64,000 nucleotides of DNA from Glaciecola sp965658765. Lineage in GTDB: Bacteria > Pseudomonadota > Gammaproteobacteria > Enterobacterales > Alteromonadaceae. Below are positions 8,807 through 17,152 of this stretch, one piece after another. A program made the translations under genes and the position numbers. How positions within the stretch are numbered: position 1 is the stretch's first letter; every line of letters starts with the position of its first letter. The stretch lies in assembly GCA_965658765.1 (NCBI GenBank), contig CBFHTO010000014.1, forward strand, positions 1-64,000, read 5' to 3'. Below the pieces are notes generated by a model. The model was not told the DNA's origin. It did no database searches and saw nothing but the letters and a program-made list of their open reading frames with translations.

Positions 8807-11800
8807 AAACGTTACGGGCCGCCAGCGCATTTTTAGTTAAAAAGCTTTGGAGCTTAATTGCTTTCGCTGTGGTGTTGGTTGCATTAGTGATAAGTTTGCT
8901 GCGTTATGCCTTACCTTATTTGAACGACCACAAAGATTACGTACAGTCTTATATTTCCAAACAGTATTCTGTGGAAATATCCATTGGTGAGCTATCAGCT
9001 AGCTGGCAGAACTCAGGTCCTGCACTTGTACTAAGAGAAGTACTTATTGCGAAGGGTGATCAATCACCGATAGAGCTTAGTGTTGGCGAAATCTTCTTAG
9101 AGGTAGAGTTTTGGCCTTCGCTGTTCAAGCAAAGTTTGCAGAGCAATCAAATCGTTTTGAATCGGCTCGATTTGGAATTAGATTTACCGCAGCTAAAACA
9201 AGGCGATTCTGACTTTCCAATCTTACAAGCGCTTGAAAATGTGTTTCTATCGCAGTTAAGTAATTTTTTAGTCTCGAACAGTCGTCTAACACTTAACAGC
9301 GAGTTGCACACCAAGTCCATTCAGATTGAAAAACTTAGTTGGTTAAATGAGGGAAACCGGCATCAAGGGGTCGGAGCATTTGCCCTAGAGGACTTTTCGA
9401 ACAATAAAGCTCAGTTTATCTTGGATTTAAAAGGTGATGTTAGACGCTACAACGGAACACTTTATGCCAACGCTCAAGACATAAATTTGGCTGCATGGAT
9501 AAATGAGTACACTGGCTTGCAGAACGAACTGGCGGATAGCAAAGGCAATTTTGAGGTTTGGGCTCAAATACAGAACAGTGAATTTGTTCGATTAGATGGT
9601 GAAATTTTACCAACGAGTTTGACCTGGCAACGCGGCGAAACAGTCATGCAAAATGAACTGACCGCGCGTTTTGCTGCTGAAAAAAAGCAAAATAGTTGGG
9701 ATTTTTTGATAAAAGACGCTGAGTTTAAAAATAGTGATAGTGTGTTAACTAGCGAATGGGCAGGAAACTATGTTTCTCCCAGTTCGTTTTTTGTAGAGTT
9801 AAAAGACGCTATCGATTTATCTCCCTTAAAGTCATTAGTCCCCATATACTCCATAGAGCTAGCAGATCAACTTGCGCTTTCTAGAGCAAAAGCTGAAGTA
9901 TCGTCAATTCAATTATGGGCAACCGGTAATGATACTTTTGTTCAAGCGCAAGTAGACAAAATCGGCTGGCGTGAACAAAACCTAGTCCCCGGCGTCAGTG
10001 ATTTGTCCGCCAAGATCTATTGGCATAATAATACAGGCAAGGTACACATAAGCGCCGAGCAAAAAATAATAGAAGCAGATGGCCTGTTTGATCGAGTATT
10101 TACCTTATCGAATTTCGATATGCCGATATTTTTCAATCTTGATGGAGAGAGAAATAGCCTTGCAATTGAAACGAGTGAAATTACAGTCGACGAATTGGAT
10201 ATAAGTCTACAAGCTGAGTATGGATTTACTGACCAGTTTTTATCACTTAACGCAAAGGTGAGGGACGCACTCAGCTTGAAACAGGTGAAAAAGTTTTTAC
10301 CAAAGCAATTAATGGGAGAAAATACGCGAAAATACTTAGTAGATGCCTTGATGGGAAAGGGAACTTTGAACAAAGGGAGCCTGCTTTATCATGGCAAGAC
10401 CAGTGATTTTCCATTTACACAACAAGAGGGTGTCTTCCAGAGTGAGCTAAGTATCGATTCTGCTGACTTTCTTTTCTCAAAAGACTGGCCTCATCTACAT
10501 GATTTAGATGTAGATCTTCATTTTAAGAACAGTGGCTTAGAGCTGACAAGTAAGAAAGCTAAGTTGCAAGGCATAAGCGTGAGTGAGATCCGCGCTGCCA
10601 TCCCAAATTTAAGCGCGGGGGCCCGGCTTGATATCAAAGCTTCAACAAAGGCGCAAGGTGACATAGTATCATCTCTTTTTTTAGACAGTCCTTTAAGCGC
10701 AACATTAGGTCCGCTCTTGCAAGAACAAGTGATTTTTTCAGGAGAATTAGCTGGTGAACTGCAATTAGATATCCCATTAAGCCAGCCCCAAAAAACCGTA
10801 GCATCAGGCAGCATTACCTTTGATTCAAACGATATTCTCTTAACAGCTTTACAGTTAAATCTGCGAGAAAGCTCAGGAGAACTGACCTTTATTAATGATA
10901 AAATTGAACTTGAAATACAGAACGCTTTGCTCTTAGGACAGCCTGTTGAGTTGAGCCTAAATGGTGAACAAGCCGAGAGGTTTTACAGCATAAACGCTAA
11001 TATGCAAGGCTTCTGGGATGGGCAAGGTATTATCGAAAACACTGTACCTAGTCTTTCCGCTTATGCCAATGGTGATGTAGGCTGGAACTTGGATGTCGAT
11101 GTTCAATTGACCCAGAACGACTTTGAATACGCTGCAGTATTAAAAAGTTCACTTCAAGGGCTTGAATTGAATTTACCCGCGCCATACTACAAAGCTGCAA
11201 ATGAGTCGCAGGCTTTAATCGTAAACTCTCGAGGAGACAAACTGGCTTCTGTTGTTGAGCTGAGCTTGGGTGAAGAATTATTGTTTGATGGTGTGTTGGC
11301 TCATCAAGAACGCAAATTTAATAGAGCTCACCTTGCTTTAGGCAAAACTGAGTTTGAAACCAGAGGTGTGGGGTTCAGCATAAGTGGTGAACTTAAGCAG
11401 ATAGACTTTGAGCCATGGTATGAGTTTGTTAAATCAATCACACAAACAGTTGCTCAAACTAATGAGTCGCCTTTGTTAAGCGCCCCTCAACGAATGTTTG
11501 TTAATGTAGAAAGGCTCGGCTTTGCAGGATATACGCTCAGTGATTTAAATCTTAATGTGAAACAGCTAATGGAACGATGGGATATCGAGCTTGACTCTGA
11601 CCAGCTTAGGGCAAGTGTGAATGTCTTCGACCAGTTGTATTCCAAGGGCATACAGATTGATGCGGAGTACTTACGCTTACCTAAACAATTTGCAGATAAC
11701 GAACGTCAAACGATAAGCGCAAGTGATTTTGACCCTAAAACACTACCCACTATTAATTTTACCTGTAAGTCATGTGAATTGTTCGGTTACGATTTTGGTC

Positions 11801-12660
11801 GAGTTGAAATTGAAGCTGAGCCAAATAGCGATGGCCTAAAAATCAGTCAGCTTTTGTTTGACAATGAAAATGGTCGATTAAACGCATCAGGGCAGTGGTA
11901 TAAGCGTAATGACGATCATTATACATTTATTGCAGGCGATCTTGGTGCGAGTGATTTTGGTGAATTTATTCAGAATTTTGGCTTTGATTCGGGAATAAAA
12001 GACTCAAGTGCCGACTTGGATTTTGCGCTAACGTGGCAAAACTCTCCCTTAGATATTGAGCTTGAAAACATAGATGGGGAGATAACGTGGCAGCTAAGCG
12101 ATGGTTATTTGACCGAAGTAAGTGACAAAGGGTCGAGGATATTCTCATTACTAAGTTTAAACTCCCTAGTGCGTAAACTCAGTTTGGATTTCAGGGACGT
12201 TTTCGCAAAGGGTTTTTTTTATGATAGCATGCAAGGTAGTTTGCAAATCACAGAAGGCAAAGCGGATACACGCGATACGAACATCGACGGCGCCGCTGGC
12301 GAAATTGAAATATATGGCAATACCGATCTTGCAAAACAAACTTTAAATTACAACGTGAGTTTTACGCCAAACGTTACTGGTAATCTACCATTTTTAATGT
12401 TCTTTACTGTAAGTCCCCCTTCTGCGATTGCCGCATTAGCGATAGATCAGGTCTTGACGTCGGCTAAGGTAATATCGAATATAAATTATTCTGTGACTGG
12501 GACTTTCAGTGAGCCTATTTTGATTGAAACAGGTCGAGAAAGTACTGAAGTCGATCTGCCTGCAAGACGCTCAACCGAAGAGAAGAAAGCAGACGATTTT
12601 GTTGCCCCCACGGAACAAGATTTGTTAAAGATAGAGGTAGACGATGGACGTTCTGATTAG
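8803..12660 (+). CDS. yhdP: YhdP family AsmA-like envelope lipid-transport protein
   Basis: 1285-residue protein of the YhdP/AsmA-like (DUF3971) family. One N-terminal membrane helix at about residues 13-35 anchors a very long periplasmic beta-groove region rich in alternating polar and hydrophobic residues. In Escherichia coli YhdP works with TamB and YdbH in moving phospholipids to the outer membrane. The C-terminal AsmA-like region, with phrases such as INGERPL-like SGELTF and ITWQLSDGYLTEV, is typical. It starts with GTG overlapping the rng stop. A charged tail rich in Glu, Asp and Lys follows the conserved part. The nit gene overlaps its end. Confidence 0.9.
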   Translation: MKTLRAASAFLVKKLWSLIAFAVVLVALVISLLRYALPYLNDHKDYVQSYISKQYSVEISIGELSASWQNSGPALVLREVLIAKGDQSPIELSVGEIFLEVEFWPSLFKQSLQSNQIVLNRLDLELDLPQLKQGDSDFPILQALENVFLSQLSNFLVSNSRLTLNSELHTKSIQIEKLSWLNEGNRHQGVGAFALEDFSNNKAQFILDLKGDVRRYNGTLYANAQDINLAAWINEYTGLQNELADSKGNFEVWAQIQNSEFVRLDGEILPTSLTWQRGETVMQNELTARFAAEKKQNSWDFLIKDAEFKNSDSVLTSEWAGNYVSPSSFFVELKDAIDLSPLKSLVPIYSIELADQLALSRAKAEVSSIQLWATGNDTFVQAQVDKIGWREQNLVPGVSDLSAKIYWHNNTGKVHISAEQKIIEADGLFDRVFTLSNFDMPIFFNLDGERNSLAIETSEITVDELDISLQAEYGFTDQFLSLNAKVRDALSLKQVKKFLPKQLMGENTRKYLVDALMGKGTLNKGSLLYHGKTSDFPFTQQEGVFQSELSIDSADFLFSKDWPHLHDLDVDLHFKNSGLELTSKKAKLQGISVSEIRAAIPNLSAGARLDIKASTKAQGDIVSSLFLDSPLSATLGPLLQEQVIFSGELAGELQLDIPLSQPQKTVASGSITFDSNDILLTALQLNLRESSGELTFINDKIELEIQNALLLGQPVELSLNGEQAERFYSINANMQGFWDGQGIIENTVPSLSAYANGDVGWNLDVDVQLTQNDFEYAAVLKSSLQGLELNLPAPYYKAANESQALIVNSRGDKLASVVELSLGEELLFDGVLAHQERKFNRAHLALGKTEFETRGVGFSISGELKQIDFEPWYEFVKSITQTVAQTNESPLLSAPQRMFVNVERLGFAGYTLSDLNLNVKQLMERWDIELDSDQLRASVNVFDQLYSKGIQIDAEYLRLPKQFADNERQTISASDFDPKTLPTINFTCKSCELFGYDFGRVEIEAEPNSDGLKISQLLFDNENGRLNASGQWYKRNDDHYTFIAGDLGASDFGEFIQNFGFDSGIKDSSADLDFALTWQNSPLDIELENIDGEITWQLSDGYLTEVSDKGSRIFSLLSLNSLVRKLSLDFRDVFAKGFFYDSMQGSLQITEGKADTRDTNIDGAAGEIEIYGNTDLAKQTLNYNVSFTPNVTGNLPFLMFFTVSPPSAIAALAIDQVLTSAKVISNINYSVTGTFSEPILIETGRESTEVDLPARRSTEEKKADDFVAPTEQDLLKIEVDDGRSD

Positions 12661-13507
12661 TGTACAGTTAAATTCCACAGCCGAAGTGGACACTAACATT
12701 GATCAGGTATCTCAAATCTTAGATCAAGGATTAGCGGATTTAAAATTCAATATTCAAGACAATAAATTGATTGTGCTTCCAGAGTGTTTTTCTATTTTCG
12801 GAGTGTCTGCGGCGCAAATGCGAAAAAATGCTGAACAGATAGGCTCGGGTCGCATCCAAGAAAAGCTTAAGGCTTTGTCTTTGCAGTATAATGCTTACAT
12901 TGTCGCGGGCACGACTCCTATCGTAGATTCTCATGATGCAGAAAAGTATTACGCGGCTTCTTTGACCTATTCTCCAAAAGGTGAATTGATTTCAAGGTAT
13001 GACAAAATACATCTGTTCGATGTTGATGTGAACGACAATACCAAGTCCTACCGTGAGTCAAATTCAACCATACCGGGTAAAAGCCTCGCCCTATTTCAAA
13101 CATCGTTTGGCGAGGTGGCGCAATCGGTATGTTACGATTTACGATTTGCGAGTATGTTTCAAGCTTATGCTAAATTCACCATTGATGGACAGTCACCGCC
13201 AGTGATCGTTGTGCCTTCTGCGTTTACTAAAAAAACAGGCGAGGCACATTGGCATGCGCTCCTTAAGGCACGTAGTATTGAGAATCAGTGTTATATTGTC
13301 GCAGCAAACCAAAGTGGGAAACATGCGGACGGGCGAGAAACATTTGGGCATACTTGTATATATTCCCCGTGGGGTGAATTACTTGATATCATAAGGACAG
13401 ATAAGGGTTTCGCTCTAGCTAAGTTTGATCCAAGCCAAATCACAAAAGTACGAAAGCAGATGCCACTGCACCAACACAAAAAAGAGAGATATCACATTGA
13501 ATTCTAA
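12644..13507 (+). CDS. carbon-nitrogen hydrolase (nitrilase superfamily, Nit1-like amidase)
   Basis: 287-residue member of the nitrilase superfamily. The catalytic triad is visible: Glu in VLPECF, Lys in YDKIHLFDVDV, and Cys-163 in SVCYDLRFASMFQ. DKIHLFDV and CYDLRF are typical of the Nit1/YafV group, which hydrolyses deaminated glutathione or 2-oxoglutaramate-type amides. The gene overlaps yhdP by 17 bases and tldD by 11, and the yhdP-nit-tldD order is conserved in many gammaproteobacteria. The exact substrate cannot be read from the sequence. Confidence 0.9.
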   Translation: MDVLISVQLNSTAEVDTNIDQVSQILDQGLADLKFNIQDNKLIVLPECFSIFGVSAAQMRKNAEQIGSGRIQEKLKALSLQYNAYIVAGTTPIVDSHDAEKYYAASLTYSPKGELISRYDKIHLFDVDVNDNTKSYRESNSTIPGKSLALFQTSFGEVAQSVCYDLRFASMFQAYAKFTIDGQSPPVIVVPSAFTKKTGEAHWHALLKARSIENQCYIVAANQSGKHADGRETFGHTCIYSPWGELLDIIRTDKGFALAKFDPSQITKVRKQMPLHQHKKERYHIEF

Positions 13508-14957
13508 AGTGCTCGAAAGTTTAATTACTCAATCTGATTTAAGCAGAGAACAATTGTCTGAGCTGTTGACTGAGGTAATTGCTTTTGGCAACGATTATTC
13601 GGATCTTTATTTTCAGCTGTCTCAGCATGAGAGTTGGGTCTTAGAAGACGGCATCATTAAAGATGGTAATTACAATATCGAACGAGGCGTTGGCGTACGG
13701 GCAGTTAAGGGAGAACAGACTGGGTTTGCCTACTCGGATGAAATTAATTTTGATGCCCTAAAAACCGCGGTAAATGCAGCTAAGAGTATTTCACGCTCAA
13801 AACATAAAAACGGCTCAGTTAAAGTGCCATGCACATTCACTGAGGCGTCACCAAAGGTACTATATTCAGACCATAACCCCTTGATGAGCATGCAGGACGC
13901 AGACAAAGTTGATTTGCTTCGAACGGTAGACGCTTATGTTAGGAGTCAAGAACCCTCTGTCTCTCAAGTTACTGTTAGTTTAACTGGGGTTTATGAAGAA
14001 ATACTGGTTGCAGCAAGCGATGGTACGTTCGCTACCGATATTCGTCCGCTCATTCGTTTAAATTGTTCAGTATTACTTGAAAATGACGGGGTTAAAGAGC
14101 GAGGTAGTTCGGGAGCAGGTGGAAGAAGATCATATGACTTTTTTACTCAGAACGAGAGCGGATCAGGTCAAGCGCTTTATCAAAAAATTGCCAATGACGC
14201 ATTAAATATGGCGCGTGTTAACTTAAGAGCGGTTGCTGCACCAGCGGGAACATTGCCGGTGGTTTTAGGGAATGGTTGGCCTGGCGTCCTGCTGCATGAA
14301 GCCGTTGGACATGGCCTTGAAGGCGACTTTAATCGTAAAGGCGCATCGACCTTTAGCGGGCGTATTGGAGAGCAGGTTGCATCTAAAGGAGTGACAGTAG
14401 TTGATGATGGCACCCTTGAAAACCGGCGTGGTTCGTTGTCTGTAGACGATGAGGGGACACCTTCTCAATACAACGTTCTGATTGAAGACGGTATATTGAA
14501 ATCCTATATGCAAGACAAACAAAACGCTGGTTTAATGGGGGTAAAACCCACAGGCAATGGCAGGCGCGAGTCCTATGCGCATTTGCCAATGCCCCGAATG
14601 ACAAATACGTATATGCTAGCAGGGCAACATTCTCCAGAGCATATTATCTCAAGTGTTGATAAAGGCATCTATGCGCCAAATTTTGGAGGTGGTCAAGTGG
14701 ATATCACTTCGGGTAAGTTTGTTTTCTCAACTTCAGAAGCCTACCTAATTGAGAATGGTAAAGTGACTACTCCAATCAAAGGCGCAACACTTATTGGAAA
14801 TGGTCCCGACTCGATGCAAAAAATATCAATGATCGGTAATGATCTCGCTTTAGATTCTGGTGTTGGTGTGTGCGGGAAAGATGGACAGTCAGTACCAGTG
14901 GGTGTTGGCCAACCAACCTTATTGATTGATGAGTTAACCGTTGGCGGAACGGCATAG
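13497..14957 (+). CDS. tldD: metalloprotease TldD
   Basis: 486-residue TldD subunit, which forms a TldD/TldE (PmbA) heterodimeric zinc protease that degrades unfolded peptides and matures some peptide products. The metal-binding HEAVGHGLEGDF (HExxxH) motif is present, as is the N-terminal DLYFQLSQHESWVLEDGIIK block. The TTG at 13497 is chosen: an AAGAGAGA ribosome-binding-like stretch lies 8 bases upstream, and the predicted N terminus aligns with the usual TldD beginning. A longer reading from 13425 would add a basic segment inside nit and is unlikely. No tldE gene is in the window. Confidence 0.93.
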   Translation: MNSKVLESLITQSDLSREQLSELLTEVIAFGNDYSDLYFQLSQHESWVLEDGIIKDGNYNIERGVGVRAVKGEQTGFAYSDEINFDALKTAVNAAKSISRSKHKNGSVKVPCTFTEASPKVLYSDHNPLMSMQDADKVDLLRTVDAYVRSQEPSVSQVTVSLTGVYEEILVAASDGTFATDIRPLIRLNCSVLLENDGVKERGSSGAGGRRSYDFFTQNESGSGQALYQKIANDALNMARVNLRAVAAPAGTLPVVLGNGWPGVLLHEAVGHGLEGDFNRKGASTFSGRIGEQVASKGVTVVDDGTLENRRGSLSVDDEGTPSQYNVLIEDGILKSYMQDKQNAGLMGVKPTGNGRRESYAHLPMPRMTNTYMLAGQHSPEHIISSVDKGIYAPNFGGGQVDITSGKFVFSTSEAYLIENGKVTTPIKGATLIGNGPDSMQKISMIGNDLALDSGVGVCGKDGQSVPVGVGQPTLLIDELTVGGTA

Positions 14958-14986
14958 ACGCGTTTTCTTTGGCTGCGAGAAAAGGC

Positions 14987-15757
14987 TCAGCGAGTTATTC
15001 TTTTTAATTTATTTTTGACAGATAGATAGCTTGTCTTAGGATGACTAGGTGCTCGTAAAATGAGTGAATCAATATCGTTTTCTGTGATCCGAATTGGCGC
15101 AACATGTGCCATCAGTAACTCAAAACCACAGTAGGATTTAAGCCGCTCTAATGAGTGTTTATATTGTTGTGGCAAGTATATGGGAAACGGTGGGCTTAGT
15201 TGCTTTTTGATACTCACAATTAAATCGGCGACGTATACAATTTTTTCAACTTCATTTACTAAGCTAATATCGCGGTCAGTATGCCCTGGTGTATAAATGA
15301 CTCGCCAATCTTCAAAATTTGGAATCGCCTGACCATCATCTAATTCTATACATGGACACAGAGTGGGCGAGTACCATATATTCTTCTTGGGTTTGCCCAT
15401 TCGACCAGCTACCCAAAGTGCAAGCCCAATATCAACTATGTGCGCGAGTCTGCCGCGTATACCAGCGTACCACTGCCGGGTGTTTTGCCCAGTTAAGATT
15501 TTGCAGTTGAGTCGTTTACGAAAGGTTGAAGCACAACCTGCGTGGTCGGGGTGCATATGTGTTACGACTATCGAATGTAAATCGCAAAGCGGGCGCTGTA
15601 ATACTTCCACTATGTACTTTTCGACTGAAGCATAATCAACCTTACAGCAACCATCCAAAAGAAGGAGCCCATGCTCATATTCAGCCAAATGAATATTTTG
15701 GATGTAGCCTTCAATCGTATGTACTTTTATTAGTTTTTTAGATACTTCTTTGTTCAT
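14987..15757 (-). CDS. metallo-beta-lactamase-fold hydrolase
   Basis: 256-residue MBL-fold hydrolase with the metal-binding signature THMHPDHAG and a later conserved His in YTPGHTDRDISLV and an Asp in VYVADLIV. No signal peptide is seen, so a cytoplasmic enzyme is likely. Such proteins include glyoxalase II-like, quorum-quenching lactonase-like and RNA-processing enzymes; the sequence does not decide which. It is convergent with tldD and transcribed away from yebG. The start at ATG 15757 has only a weak ribosome-binding site. Confidence 0.85.
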   Translation of the reverse strand: MNKEVSKKLIKVHTIEGYIQNIHLAEYEHGLLLLDGCCKVDYASVEKYIVEVLQRPLCDLHSIVVTHMHPDHAGCASTFRKRLNCKILTGQNTRQWYAGIRGRLAHIVDIGLALWVAGRMGKPKKNIWYSPTLCPCIELDDGQAIPNFEDWRVIYTPGHTDRDISLVNEVEKIVYVADLIVSIKKQLSPPFPIYLPQQYKHSLERLKSYCGFELLMAHVAPIRITENDIDSLILRAPSHPKTSYLSVKNKLKRITR

Positions 15758-15800
15758 CCGCTCATCGTACCACTTGTTGGCGGATAAATTCTAGATGGCT

Positions 15801-16085
15801 CTAAGCTTTTTTTAAGGTCACTACATCAGCGTTTTCTTTTTCAAGAATATCATCAGCACTTGTTCCTTTGAGAAGCTTAGCGACCGAATCTTTGTTTTTC
15901 GCTAATAAAATGCCCAATTCTTCGGATATTTCGTCATTCAACTCAATCCCTTTTGCTGCTATATACGCCGATAGGTTATCAGCGACCTCGAGCATCTTAT
16001 CGTACTGGTCCGCTTTTTTCTTATCAGTGGTTACCAATTTATCGACTCCTTTGTGTTGAACGACGTATTGAGTGATGACCGCCAT
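15801..16085 (-). CDS. yebG: YebG family SOS-induced protein
   Basis: 94-residue protein matching the YebG family: MAVITQYVVQHKGVDKLVTT with a KKxADxYDKMLE helix following, then an acidic helical middle and LKK tail. In Escherichia coli yebG is DNA-damage inducible and under LexA control; its molecular role is unknown. Here a good LexA box lies 48 bases upstream of the start, which supports both name and regulation. An AGGAGT ribosome-binding site precedes the ATG. Confidence 0.92.
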   Translation of the reverse strand: MAVITQYVVQHKGVDKLVTTDKKKADQYDKMLEVADNLSAYIAAKGIELNDEISEELGILLAKNKDSVAKLLKGTSADDILEKENADVVTLKKA

Positions 16086-16131
16086 AATTGACTCCTAAGT
16101 TATCGTGTTAAAGGTTTAACATACCTGTATT

Positions 16132-16151
16132 AACTGTATATTAATACAGTT
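16132..16151 (-). promoter_or_regulatory. LexA (SOS) box upstream of yebG
   Basis: The sequence AACTGTATATTAATACAGTT contains CTG-N10-CAG with AT-rich centre (CTG 16134-16136, CAG 16147-16149), the gammaproteobacterial LexA operator form. It lies about 48 bases upstream of the yebG start, where it would block the promoter. A second half-like CTGTATTAA sits just beside it at 16125-16133. Confidence 0.9.
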
Positions 16152-16320
16152 TTTTATCTCTTTGAAGTAAGACGACGTAGTCGATAGGTATTTTTTATCG
16201 ATTTTTAAAGAATATCTGCAAACTATTCTGGCCATAAAAGCAGCTTAGAATAGAAACGATACTAATCGTTTAATTACTAGCTCATGTAAGCATACTAAAC
16301 ATTTTATTATCGAGGTATTT

Positions 16321-16890
16321 TTGTTTAATTTTTCGAGCGTGTCGGCCATTATTTTTGACCTAGACGATACTTTAGTTAAAACCCAGCTTGATTTTGTTCA
16401 ATTAAAAAAAGAAATTAATTGTCCAGTTGATCATGACATATTGAGCTTTATCGAGTGCCTGCCTAGTTATGAAGAACGTGTTGAAGCAGAAAGGAAAGTG
16501 CGGGAGCATGAACTAAGCGACGCGCAAACCTCTACTTGGCTGCTGGGGGCAAAAGAGTTCGTTACACATGCTCAACGTTTAAAATTACCTATGGCGATCG
16601 TCACTCGAAATTGCAAAGAAGCACTAGAGATCAAAATAGAAAAAAATCAGATCCCTATTTCAACCTACCTGTCGAGAGAGGATGCACCAGCGAAACCTAA
16701 TCCAAGCGCACTATTAATGTTAGCATCGAAGTGGGCACTCACTCCTTCCAAAATCGCCTACATTGGTGATTATAAATATGATATACAAGCGGCACATAAC
16801 GCGAATATGCAAGCGTGGTGGTTTGATGTTAAGCAACTTAATGAAGGGTTAGAGTTTGCTAGTTGCCTGTCGTTTATACCAAAAGCATAA
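16321..16890 (+). CDS. HAD superfamily (subfamily IA) hydrolase
   Basis: 189-residue haloacid dehalogenase-type phosphatase. Motif I is IIFDLDDTLVKTQ with the nucleophile Asp; motif II is IVTRN; the Lys motif is in AKPNPSALL; motif III-like IGDYKYDIQAA carries the acidic metal ligands. A small helical cap lies at about residues 20-80. It starts with TTG at 16321 after a GAGGT ribosome-binding site. Phosphoglycolate or nucleotide monophosphates are common substrates in this group, but the substrate here is unknown. It stands alone between yebG and the HATPase/AraC gene. Confidence 0.88.
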   Translation: MFNFSSVSAIIFDLDDTLVKTQLDFVQLKKEINCPVDHDILSFIECLPSYEERVEAERKVREHELSDAQTSTWLLGAKEFVTHAQRLKLPMAIVTRNCKEALEIKIEKNQIPISTYLSREDAPAKPNPSALLMLASKWALTPSKIAYIGDYKYDIQAAHNANMQAWWFDVKQLNEGLEFASCLSFIPKA

Positions 16891-17152
16891 TATACACCTT
16901 GGTCTGAGTTTAGTTGCGACCGACCACATTTGTTATTAGTCTAATAGTGATGTGTGAGACCTCGTAATAAGTAATGTGCAGAGCTCTGTCGCTGATGACT
17001 AATCTAGTTACAGATGCTATCGACGTATAAAAATAAAGGTATTAACAATAAAATCAATTATTTACACATAATTGTTCATTGAGCAAGAGGACAAAAATGT
17101 AGTAGGGATATGTTTAATATCCCTGTAGTTGTAGTTTTCTAAGGATAGATTG

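Noticed and set aside
15319..15741. Several short plus-strand frames opposite the MBL hydrolase
   Set aside because: Shadows of the minus-strand gene; no start signals.
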